A DNA stretch of 8,003 nucleotides, taken from positions 1-8,003 of the forward strand of contig JACDAS010000322.1 of the NCBI GenBank assembly GCA_013695295.1, given 5' to 3'. A model generated the notes under the pieces. That model saw only the letters and a list, made by a program, of their open reading frames with translations. It was not told where the DNA came from and did not search any database. Numbering within the stretch: the first letter of the stretch is position 1; each line of letters opens with the position of its first letter. This DNA is from Actinomycetota bacterium. Its GTDB lineage: Bacteria > Actinomycetota > Thermoleophilia > Gaiellales > Gaiellaceae. Made by a program: the position numbers and the translations under genes. Of this stretch, positions 1 through 4,902 are shown piece by piece.

Positions 1-106
1 GCGGCACCGCCGCGGCCTCCCCGTGAACGGCCAGCGCACAAAGACGAACGCGCGCACACGCAAGGGCCCGAAGAAGACCGTCGGCCGCGGCAAGAAGGCG
101 AAGTAA
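1..106 (+). CDS. rpsM: 30S ribosomal protein S13, C-terminal fragment
   Basis: Only the last 34 codons are in the window; the gene enters from the left edge and ends at TAA 104-106. The visible peptide contains RRGLPVNGQRTKTNARTRKG and then a lysine-rich tail ending GRGKKAK. This is the hallmark C-terminal region of bacterial S13, where the R-G-L-P-V-x-G-Q-R-T-x-x-N-A-R-T motif precedes a basic extension that reaches toward tRNA in the P site. S13 sits in the head of the 30S subunit. The position directly upstream of rpsK and rpsD matches the standard alpha operon order. The start codon and N-terminal two-thirds cannot be seen. Identification is secure from the motif and the neighbours. Confidence 0.96.
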   Translation, partial: RHRRGLPVNGQRTKTNARTRKGPKKTVGRGKKAK

Positions 107-107
107 G

Positions 108-147
108 TGCCTCGCCCAGCAACGTTCCAACGTCACTGGACGTGGCG
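108..147 (+). repeat. Intergenic hairpin repeat, copy 1 (rpsM-rpsK gap)
   Basis: This is the first of two related elements; the other is at 557-596. Positions 108-119 can pair with 136-147 in a 12-position stem: nine Watson-Crick pairs, one G-U, and mismatches at 112/143 and 115/140. It encloses a 16-nt loop, 120-135. The stem begins one base after the rpsM stop codon and ends four bases before the rpsK ATG, so the fold fills the gap. Thirty-three of 42 bases (108-149) match copy 2, including the identical core CAACGTCACTGG at 128-139. A competing short hairpin, ACGTC/GACGT (130-134 with 139-143), is possible. The function is unknown. The sequence similarity is directly visible; folding in the cell is inference. 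Confidence 0.7.
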
Positions 148-151
148 CTGA

Positions 152-556
152 ATGGCTCCTCCCCGGAAGGCCGCCGCGCGCGGACGCACGCGCCGGAAGG
201 TCAAGAAGAACATCGCGATCGGGCAGGCCCACATCAAGACGTCCTTCAACAACACGATCGTCGCGCTCACGGACAAGGACGGCAACGTGATCGCGTGGGA
301 GTCCGCCGGCTCGGCCGGCTTCAAGGGCTCGCGCAAGTCGACCCCGTTCGCCGCCCAGGTGACGGCCGATTCCTGCGCCCGAAAGGGCATGGATCACGGG
401 CTCCAGAAGGTTGAGGTCTTCGTCAAGGGCCCGGGTTCCGGCCGCGAGACCGCGATCCGCTCGCTCCAGGCAGCCGGCCTCGAGGTCCTGGGCGTCAAGG
501 ACGTCTCGCCCCAGGCCCACAACGGCGTCCGCCAGAAGAAGCGAAGGCGAGTCTAA
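152..556 (+). CDS. rpsK: 30S ribosomal protein S11
   Basis: A 134-residue protein, close to the usual S11 length of about 130. It lies in the platform of the 30S subunit, where it contacts 16S rRNA near the E site. A basic N-terminal tail (MAPPRKAAARGRTRRKVKKN) leads into the conserved core: AHIKTSFNNTIVALTD, then GSAGFKGSRKSTPFAAQ, then GPGSGRETAIRSLQ. It ends in HNGVRQKKRRRV, where many bacteria have HNGCRPPKRRRV or HNGVRPRKRRRV. The ATG at 152 gives the expected N-terminus. No convincing Shine-Dalgarno sequence precedes it; instead the hairpin repeat at 108-147 ends four bases upstream. It is co-directional with rpsM and rpsD and surely in the same transcript. Confidence 0.98.
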   Translation: MAPPRKAAARGRTRRKVKKNIAIGQAHIKTSFNNTIVALTDKDGNVIAWESAGSAGFKGSRKSTPFAAQVTADSCARKGMDHGLQKVEVFVKGPGSGRETAIRSLQAAGLEVLGVKDVSPQAHNGVRQKKRRRV

Positions 557-596
557 TGCCTCCCCCAGAAGCGCGGCAACGTCACTGGGCGGGGCA
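557..596 (+). repeat. Intergenic hairpin repeat, copy 2 (rpsK-rpsD gap)
   Basis: Second copy of the element at 108-147. Positions 557-568 can pair with 585-596: ten Watson-Crick pairs, one G-U at 561/592 and one C-C mismatch at 563/590. The loop, 569-584, is 16 nt, the same size as in copy 1, and both loops end in CAACGTCA. The stem starts at the very next base after the rpsK TAA (554-556) and ends three bases before the rpsD ATG at 600. The 3' arm contains GGGCGGGG, the only Shine-Dalgarno-like stretch before rpsD, so folding would hide it. The differences in the arms relative to copy 1 are single-sided, so they do not prove selection on pairing. Confidence 0.7.
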
Positions 597-599
597 CTA

Positions 600-1220
600 A
601 TGGCCCGCGAGGTCGGCCCGAAGTGCCGTGTCTGCCGTCGAGAGGGCATGAAGCTCTTCCTGAAGGGCGAGCGCTGCCTGACCGAGAAGTGCGCGATCGA
701 GCGCCGCAGCTACCCGCCGGGCGAGCACGGCCGGGGCCGGATCAAGCAGTCCGAGTACCTGCTGCAGCTGCGCGAGAAGCAGAAAGCGCGCCGCTACTAC
801 GGGCTGCTCGAGAAGCAGTTCCGCATCTACTACTCGAAGGCGGCGCGGGGGTCCGGGATCACGGGCGAGACTCTGCTGCGCATGCTCGAGACGCGACTCG
901 ACAATGTCGTCTATCGCCTCGGCTTCGCCGCCTCGCGCGCCCAGGCGCGCCAGCTCGTTCGGCACGGGCACTTCATGGTCAACGGCCGGCGAGTGAACAT
1001 TCCGAGCTACCAGGCGAAGCCGAACGACGTCGTCACGATGAAGTCGGGCAGCTCCGCCGAGCAGGTGATCCGGGACGCCACCGACCTCACGGCCTCCGTC
1101 GCCCCATGGCTCCAGGCGGACCACGACGGACTCACGGGCAAGGTCCTGAAGTGGCCCGAGCGGGCGGAGATCGACACGCCCGTGCAGGAATCGCTCATCG
1201 TCGAGCTCTATTCCAAGTAG
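600..1220 (+). CDS. rpsD: 30S ribosomal protein S4, zinc-knuckle form
   Basis: A 206-residue protein of the usual S4 length. S4 is a primary 16S rRNA binder that nucleates 30S body assembly. In many bacteria it also represses translation of its own operon by binding the mRNA. The N-terminus carries Cys9, Cys12, Cys26 and Cys31 in the C-x2-C...C-x4-C arrangement of zinc-binding S4, as in Thermus. Next come RRSYPPGEHGRGR and SEYLLQLREKQKARRYYG. The S4 RNA-binding domain follows, with ETRLDNVVYRLGFA, ARQLVRHGHFMVNG and IPSYQAKPND. The C-terminus PVQESLIVELYSK is typical. The ATG at 600 gives the conserved M-A-R start. Hairpin copy 2 ends three bases upstream and there is no unobstructed Shine-Dalgarno sequence. 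Because S4 is a known autoregulator, the adjacent repeats deserve attention. Confidence 0.98.
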   Translation: MAREVGPKCRVCRREGMKLFLKGERCLTEKCAIERRSYPPGEHGRGRIKQSEYLLQLREKQKARRYYGLLEKQFRIYYSKAARGSGITGETLLRMLETRLDNVVYRLGFAASRAQARQLVRHGHFMVNGRRVNIPSYQAKPNDVVTMKSGSSAEQVIRDATDLTASVAPWLQADHDGLTGKVLKWPERAEIDTPVQESLIVELYSK

Positions 1221-1241
1221 CGCCCAGTCTGCGACTGCGCG
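1221..1241 (+). other. Hairpin immediately after the rpsD stop codon
   Basis: Positions 1221-1229 can pair with 1233-1241 around a TGC loop, with eight Watson-Crick pairs and one C-C mismatch (1224/1238). The stem starts at the first base after the rpsD TAG. It shares CGCCCAG with the 5' arm of hairpin copy 1 (113-119), but the rest differs and the loop is only 3 nt, so it is at best a distant relative. No T-run follows, so it is unlikely to be a strong terminator. A role in mRNA stability, or in bringing the stop codon nearer the next ribosome binding site, is possible. Computed folding was not available. Confidence 0.4.
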
Positions 1242-1243
1242 TC

Positions 1244-1266
1244 GGAGAAAAGAAGAAAGGAAGGAA
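1244..1266 (+). promoter_or_regulatory. All-purine tract with ribosome binding site for rpoA
   Basis: Twenty-three consecutive purines end two bases before the TTG start at 1269. They contain AAAGG and AAGGAAGG, which are good Shine-Dalgarno matches 4-9 bases from the start. This supports initiation at TTG 1269 rather than at the ATG at 1290, which has no such sequence near it. The A-rich composition stands out against the GC-rich surroundings. Confidence 0.75.
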
Positions 1267-1268
1267 CC

Positions 1269-2255
1269 TTGGCTGTACGCACTAGCTTGATGGATTTCCA
1301 GGTGCCGAGAATCGTCCACGAGGAGGTCAACCCCGATCGGGGCATCTTCGTGATCGAGCCGCTCGACCGGGGCTTCGGCTACACATTCGGCAACTCGCTC
1401 CGCCGCGTGCTGCTCTCCTCGCTCGAGGGCGCCGCCGTCACCTCCGTGAAGCTCGAGGGGGTCGCCCACGAGTTCACGACCCTGCCTGGCGTACGCGAGG
1501 ACGTGACCGATCTGATCCTGAACCTGAAGAACCTGATCTGCCGGTTGCACGGGGAGTCGCCCGAGGTCGAGGTCAGGCTCGCGAAGAAGGGGCCAGGCAC
1601 GGTCACCGCCGCGGACATCGAGGCTCCCGCCGACCTCGAGCTGCTGAATCCGGAGCTCGAGATCGCGAACCTCTCCGACAAGGGCAAGCTCGAGATCACG
1701 CTCACGATCGGGCGCGGGAGAGGCTACGTGCCGGCCGAGCTCAACCGCGGCCCCGAGCACACGATCGGCGTGATTCCGATCGACTCGATCTTCTCGCCCG
1801 TTCGCCGCGTCTCATACGACGTCGAGGCCGCCCGCGTCGGACAGCGGACGGACTACGACAAGCTTCGCCTCGACATCCACACGGACGGGTCGCTCGACCC
1901 GCGCCAGGCGATCGGCCAGGCGGCCGAGATCCTGATCAGACAGCTGGCCATCTTCACCGACATCGAGCGGATGGAGGGCTTCGGCGAGGCGGGGAGCGGG
2001 GGAGCGGACACCCCGGCCGAGATCTCGCTCGCGCACGGCATGGAGAACTTCCCGATCGAGGAGCTCGAGCTCGGAGTCCGCTCGTACAACTGCCTCAAGC
2101 GGGTTGGCATCGAGACGATCGGCGACCTCGTGGTCAAGAGCGAGGGTGAGCTAGCCGCGATCCCGAACTTCGGCAAGAAGTCGATCGAGGAGGTCAAGGA
2201 GACTCTCGCGACGCACGGCCTCGGGCTTCGCGGAGACGACGGAGGGGGCGAGTGA
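1269..2255 (+). CDS. rpoA: DNA-directed RNA polymerase subunit alpha
   Basis: A 328-residue alpha subunit, in the usual range of about 310-340. The N-terminal domain (to about residue 235) dimerises and assembles the polymerase. It shows GFGYTFGNSLRRVLLSS, HEFTTLPGVREDVTDLILNL, KGKLEITLTIGRGRGYVPAE, IPIDSIFSPVRRVSYDVEAARVGQRTDYDKL, and the dimerisation helices around ILIRQLAIF. A short acidic, glycine-rich linker leads to the C-terminal domain (about 255-328), with IEELELGVRSYNCLKRVGI and IPNFGKKSIEEVKETL. Arg271 matches the DNA- and activator-contacting arginine of E. coli alpha (R265). The start is TTG, chosen because a strong purine-rich binding site lies just upstream. Its TGA overlaps the rplQ GTG, so those two are translationally coupled. 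Confidence 0.98.
   Translation: MAVRTSLMDFQVPRIVHEEVNPDRGIFVIEPLDRGFGYTFGNSLRRVLLSSLEGAAVTSVKLEGVAHEFTTLPGVREDVTDLILNLKNLICRLHGESPEVEVRLAKKGPGTVTAADIEAPADLELLNPELEIANLSDKGKLEITLTIGRGRGYVPAELNRGPEHTIGVIPIDSIFSPVRRVSYDVEAARVGQRTDYDKLRLDIHTDGSLDPRQAIGQAAEILIRQLAIFTDIERMEGFGEAGSGGADTPAEISLAHGMENFPIEELELGVRSYNCLKRVGIETIGDLVVKSEGELAAIPNFGKKSIEEVKETLATHGLGLRGDDGGGE
2241..2245 (+). promoter_or_regulatory. Shine-Dalgarno sequence for rplQ inside rpoA
   Basis: GGAGG lies within the last codons of rpoA, six bases before the GTG at 2252. It supports GTG as the start of rplQ and contrasts with rpsK and rpsD, which have no comparable site. Confidence 0.8.
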
Positions 2256-2677
2256 GGCACCACCGAGCCGGAAAGAAGCTCGGCCGCGACTCGGCGCACC
2301 GGAAGGCGCTCTACTCGAATCTCACCGGCGCGCTGATCGAGCACGGCCGGATCCGGACGACCGAGGCGAAGGCGAAGGCGGTGAAGCCGATCGCCGAGCA
2401 GCTGATCACGCTTGGCCGCCGCGGTGGGATCCATGCGCGCCGGCAGGCCCTGGCCTACCTGCGCTCGCAGGACGTCGTGCACAGGCTTTTCTCGGACGTC
2501 GGCCCACGCTTCGCCGAGCGCCCGGGCGGCTACACGCGGATCGTCAAGCTCGGCCCGCGGCAGGGCGACTCGGCCGCGATGGTGTATCTCGAGCTCGTGG
2601 ATTACGTCCCTGCGCCCGAGGAGGCCCCGGCCGCGGCGCGGTCACGCCCCCGCGAGCGCGCGGCGGCCACCACGTAG
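2252..2677 (+). CDS. rplQ: 50S ribosomal protein L17
   Basis: A 141-residue L17, a protein near the exit-tunnel side of the 50S subunit. It begins at GTG with MRHHRAGKKLGRDSAHRKAL and continues with the family signatures TTEAKAKAVKPIAEQLITL, HARRQALAYL, ERPGGYTRIVKLGPRQGDSA and VYLELVDYV, which complete the domain by about residue 118. The remaining 20-odd residues form an alanine-, proline- and arginine-rich tail, a common low-complexity extension. The GTG overlaps the rpoA stop in GTGA and has GGAGG six bases upstream. It is the last gene of the alpha operon here. Its TAG is followed directly by the stop of the opposite-strand cyclophilin gene, with no room for a terminator between them. 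Confidence 0.97.
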   Translation: MRHHRAGKKLGRDSAHRKALYSNLTGALIEHGRIRTTEAKAKAVKPIAEQLITLGRRGGIHARRQALAYLRSQDVVHRLFSDVGPRFAERPGGYTRIVKLGPRQGDSAAMVYLELVDYVPAPEEAPAAARSRPRERAAATT

Positions 2678-3385
2678 CTACCGCTCGTCCACCGTCGCCC
2701 GCTCGATGCGGACTACCCGCGTCGGCTGCTCGGTCTGGACGTCGCCGAGCTTGCCGATCCGCTCGATCACCTCTAACCCCTTCGTGACCTTCCCGAGGAT
2801 TGCGTACTCGGGCGGGAGGCCGATGTCTGCTCCCGTGACGACGAAGAACTGGCTTCCCGAGGTTCCGGGGGGCTCGGCCGGTGACTTCGCCATCGCCACG
2901 ACCCCCTTCGTGTAGGCCGCGTCGTTCGGCGGGGGGTCGACCGTCGAGTAGCCGGGTCCGCCGGTACCCGATGCGGTCGGGTCGCCGCCCTGGATCACGA
3001 AGCCGGGAATGATGCGGTGGAACACCGTGTCCGCGAAGAAGTCGGCGCGGGCGAGCGCGGCGAAGGACGCGCTGACGTTCGGCGAGGTCTTGACGTCGAG
3101 CTCGATCGTGAAGCTCCCGCAATTCGTCTCGATCACGACCTCGTAGCGCTTCCCGGCGTCGAGCTCGTCCGTCGGGCGCTTCCTGCCACCGTCCGGGCGC
3201 GGCTCGGGCAGGTCGACGTCCGCGCAGGCGCCCGCCGCCGTCCCGCCCGTGGTGGTCGCGGCCTCGGTGGTGGTCGCTTCCGTGGTCTGCACGACGGTCG
3301 AATCCGCCCCGCCATCGCCGCCGCACCCCGCGCCGGCAAGCGCCAGCAAGCCGCAGACGAGGATCCAGACGGGCGCGGGCCTCAT
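2678..3385 (-). CDS. Cyclophilin-type peptidyl-prolyl isomerase, probable exported lipoprotein
   Basis: A 235-residue protein. Residues 1-20 form a hydrophobic signal segment ending LAGAGC, so Cys21 is a candidate lipidation site, although Gly at -3 is not ideal. Residues 22-50 are a Gly/Thr-rich linker typical of surface proteins. The cyclophilin domain spans about 81-235. It contains VIETNCGSFTIEL, then the catalytic stretch FHRIIPGFVIQGGDP (Arg124 matching the catalytic arginine of CypA), then GSQFFVV and ILGKVTKGLEVIERI. The family catalyses cis-trans isomerisation of Xaa-Pro bonds; acting outside the membrane is inferred from the signal segment. The gene lies inverted between rplQ and truA. 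Its stop abuts the rplQ stop and its ATG is 26 bp from the truA start. No Shine-Dalgarno sequence is seen, so a near-leaderless transcript is possible. Confidence 0.92.
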   Translation of the reverse strand: MRPAPVWILVCGLLALAGAGCGGDGGADSTVVQTTEATTTEAATTTGGTAAGACADVDLPEPRPDGGRKRPTDELDAGKRYEVVIETNCGSFTIELDVKTSPNVSASFAALARADFFADTVFHRIIPGFVIQGGDPTASGTGGPGYSTVDPPPNDAAYTKGVVAMAKSPAEPPGTSGSQFFVVTGADIGLPPEYAILGKVTKGLEVIERIGKLGDVQTEQPTRVVRIERATVDER

Positions 3386-3394
3386 CGGCGAGGA

Positions 3395-3400
3395 AGACTA
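3395..3400 (-). promoter_or_regulatory. Possible -10 box for the cyclophilin gene
   Basis: On the minus strand this reads TAGTCT, a match to the actinobacterial TAnnnT pattern, and lies nine bases before the ATG. Transcription would start about three bases before the codon. No good -35 is visible. The motif is short and could occur by chance; its support is that the intergenic space is only 26 bp. Confidence 0.3.
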
Positions 3401-3404
3401 CCGT
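3399..3404 (+). promoter_or_regulatory. Possible -10 box for truA
   Basis: TACCGT matches TAnnnT and ends seven bases before the GTG at 3412, the spacing expected for a leaderless transcript. It shares TA (3399-3400) with the opposite-strand candidate at 3395-3400. AGGAAG at 3391-3396 is 15 bases from the start, too far for a normal Shine-Dalgarno sequence. No -35 is seen. Confidence 0.3.
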
Positions 3405-3411
3405 TCCGACC

Positions 3412-4158
3412 GTGCGACTCAGGCTGACGCTCGAGTACCGCGGCGGGGGCTTCCGGGGCTGGGCCGCCCAGCCTGGCCTGCGGACGGTCGAGGGGGAGCT
3501 CCGCCGCTCGCTGGAGGACGTGTTCGGGTCGTTCAAGGGCCTCGCGGTGGCCGGTCGGACCGATGCGGGCGTGCACGCCCTCGGTCAGGTGGCGAGCGTC
3601 GACGTCGACGGAGGGCCGCCCCCCGACCGGGCGGCCGCGGCCCTGAACGCCGCTCTGCCGGACGACCTCGCCGTCGTCTCGGCGCGAATCGCGGCTTCGG
3701 GTTTCCACGCGCGTCACTCCGCCACCTCTCGCACGTACCGCTACCGGATCTGGAGGCGGGCGACCTGCTCTCCGTTCGAGGCGGGTTTGAGCCTCTGGTA
3801 TCCGCGTCCGCTCGAGCTCGAGAGCCTGCGCGAGTCGGCCTCCCTGCTCGTCGGCGAGCATGACTTCCGCGCGTTCACGCCGACCGAGTCTCACCACCAG
3901 GTCTTCGTCCGCCGAGTCACGGCGGCCGTCTGGCACGACCTGGGCGAGGCGCTCGAGCTCGAGATCGCCGCGGGGAGCTTCCTGCGGCACATGGTGCGGA
4001 CGCTCGTAGGGACGATGCTAGAGCAGCCGCCGGCGGCGATCCTGCCGCTGCTTCGGGGGCGCCATCGGCATGAGGCAGGCTCCACCGCGCCGCCGCACGG
4101 GCTCTATCTCGTGCGCGTGGACTATCAGCCCCCAAGGGGCGCCCCGACGCCCCTGTAG
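3412..4158 (+). CDS. truA: tRNA pseudouridine(38-40) synthase
   Basis: A 248-residue enzyme of normal TruA length. It converts uridines 38-40 of the anticodon stem-loop of tRNAs to pseudouridine, in the cytoplasm. The N-terminus MRLRLTLEYRGGGFRGWAAQ is the first conserved TruA strand. AGRTDAGVHALGQVASVD carries the catalytic aspartate, Asp51. SATSRTYRYRIW and the second-half motifs DFRAFTPTES, VFVRRVTAAVW and AAGSFLRHMVRTLVGTML are all in place and in order. The GTG at 3412 gives exactly the family N-terminus. truA commonly follows rplQ in actinobacteria, and here an inverted gene separates them. It may therefore need its own promoter, for which a candidate -10 lies at 3399-3404. Confidence 0.97.
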   Translation: MRLRLTLEYRGGGFRGWAAQPGLRTVEGELRRSLEDVFGSFKGLAVAGRTDAGVHALGQVASVDVDGGPPPDRAAAALNAALPDDLAVVSARIAASGFHARHSATSRTYRYRIWRRATCSPFEAGLSLWYPRPLELESLRESASLLVGEHDFRAFTPTESHHQVFVRRVTAAVWHDLGEALELEIAAGSFLRHMVRTLVGTMLEQPPAAILPLLRGRHRHEAGSTAPPHGLYLVRVDYQPPRGAPTPL

Positions 4159-4173
4159 AACAGGCTACCCGCC

Positions 4174-4197
4174 GGAGCCGCACGGGTTCGTGCCTCC
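4174..4197 (+). terminator. Possible weak terminator hairpin after truA
   Basis: GGAG (4174-4177) and GCACG (4180-4184) can pair with CGTGC (4189-4193) and CTCC (4194-4197) around a GGTT loop, giving nine pairs with a two-base bulge (4178-4179). It begins 16 bases after the truA stop. Only TTC follows, not a T-run, so any termination would be of the U-poor type seen in GC-rich bacteria. Confidence 0.4.
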
Positions 4198-4215
4198 TTC
4201 GTAGCGGCTTTGTGC

Positions 4216-4229
4216 CCGGTGGGAACCGG
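4216..4229 (+). other. Small hairpin with a GNRA-type loop upstream of the HAD gene
   Basis: CCGGT (4216-4220) and ACCGG (4225-4229) are perfect inverted repeats around GGGA, a GNRA tetraloop. It lies between the possible truA terminator and the candidate promoter at 4234-4260. It may belong to the same termination region. It is short enough to be chance in GC-rich DNA. Confidence 0.3.
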
Positions 4230-4233
4230 CGAC

Positions 4234-4260
4234 TTGGGGGAGCGGACCCGCGGCTACGAT
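4234..4260 (+). promoter_or_regulatory. Possible promoter for the HAD phosphatase-ligA pair
   Basis: TACGAT at 4255-4260 fits the -10 pattern TAnnnT. It ends six bases before the ATG at 4267, so transcription would begin at or within a base of the A of the start codon. TTGGGG at 4234-4239 is a weak -35 candidate, with a short 15-base spacer. The absence of a Shine-Dalgarno sequence next to the ATG fits a leaderless mRNA. Confidence 0.4.
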
Positions 4261-4266
4261 CCGGCG

Positions 4267-4902
4267 ATGCGCTTCCGCACCGTCCTCTTCGACCTCGACG
4301 GCACGCTGATCGACTCCGGCACGATGATCCTAGCCTCGTTCCGGCATGCGACCCGCACGGTGCTCGCGCGGGAGATCGCTGACGAGCAGCTGCTCGCGCT
4401 CGTCGGCGGCTCCAGCCTCCGCGAGCAGATGCGCGCGCTCGACGAGGCCAGGGCCGAGGAGCTCGTCCACTGCTACCGGGAGCACAACGAGCCCGCGCAC
4501 GCCGGGCTCCAGGCCTGCTCCGGGATCCTCCCGGTCGTCGAGCGGCTCCACGCCGAGGGGCGCCGCCTCGGGATCGTCACCGCCAAGCGGCGAGCCACGG
4601 TCGACCTGGCCTTCGCCGTCTGTCCGCTCGAGCACCTCTTCGAAGTCGTGGTCGGCTCCGAGGACACGGTGCACCACAAGCCTCACCCCGAGCCGATTCT
4701 CTGCGCGCTCGACCGGCTCGGCGTCCAGCCCTCGGCGGCGGCGTACGTCGGCGACTCGCCCTTCGACGTCGGCTCTGCGAAAGCCGCCGGTGTCCACGCC
4801 GTCGCCGTCACCTGGGGCGGGATCCACTCCAGGGAGGTTCTGGCCGAGACCGGGCCGGACGCTCTCGTCGATACACCGGATGAGCTCTACGACGTCCTCT
4901 GA
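4267..4902 (+). CDS. HAD superfamily phosphatase, PpaX/phosphoglycolate phosphatase-like
   Basis: A 211-residue single-domain hydrolase of HAD subfamily IA. Motif I is FDLDGTLID, with nucleophile Asp9 and acid/base Asp11. Motif II is GIVTAK (Thr105), motif III is HHKPHPEP (Lys138), and motif IV is VGDSPFDVGSAKAAG (Asp163 and Asp167 for magnesium). A helical cap lies at about residues 16-80. Overall it resembles B. subtilis PpaX (pyrophosphatase) and Gph (phosphoglycolate phosphatase), but the substrate cannot be set from sequence. The ATG at 4267 places motif I at residue 9, as usual. An in-frame GTG at 4210 would add 19 residues with no family counterpart. The 3' end overlaps ligA by 23 bp, so the two are probably co-transcribed. 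Possible jobs are clearing 2-phosphoglycolate or pyrophosphate, the latter not being a product of LigA. Confidence 0.9.
   Translation: MRFRTVLFDLDGTLIDSGTMILASFRHATRTVLAREIADEQLLALVGGSSLREQMRALDEARAEELVHCYREHNEPAHAGLQACSGILPVVERLHAEGRRLGIVTAKRRATVDLAFAVCPLEHLFEVVVGSEDTVHHKPHPEPILCALDRLGVQPSAAAYVGDSPFDVGSAKAAGVHAVAVTWGGIHSREVLAETGPDALVDTPDELYDVL

Noticed and set aside
411..599. In-frame extension of rpsD upstream to position 411
   Set aside because: It would overlap rpsK almost completely from its middle, and the conserved S4 N-terminus begins exactly at ATG 600.
1290..1292. ATG as the rpoA start
   Set aside because: No Shine-Dalgarno sequence precedes it, whereas TTG 1269 follows a strong purine-rich binding site in the same frame.
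597..1760. A 387-codon open frame on the minus strand opposite rpsD and rpoA
   Set aside because: It spans two conserved genes and their spacer, and has the composition of a codon-position shadow and no recognisable motif.
2544..3536. A 330-codon minus-strand frame overlapping the cyclophilin gene
   Set aside because: It is another frame of the same strand as the cyclophilin, which has clear family motifs. This frame is dominated by Arg, Gly and Ala and runs into truA antisense.
4180..4200. GGTTCG resembling a tRNA T-loop
   Set aside because: The flanking bases do not form a T-arm in the right register, and no acceptor, D or anticodon arm can be found nearby; it is better read as the loop of the possible terminator.
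4210..4266. Upstream GTG start for the HAD phosphatase
   Set aside because: It would add 19 residues with no family counterpart ahead of motif I, and the candidate -10 box lies inside that stretch.
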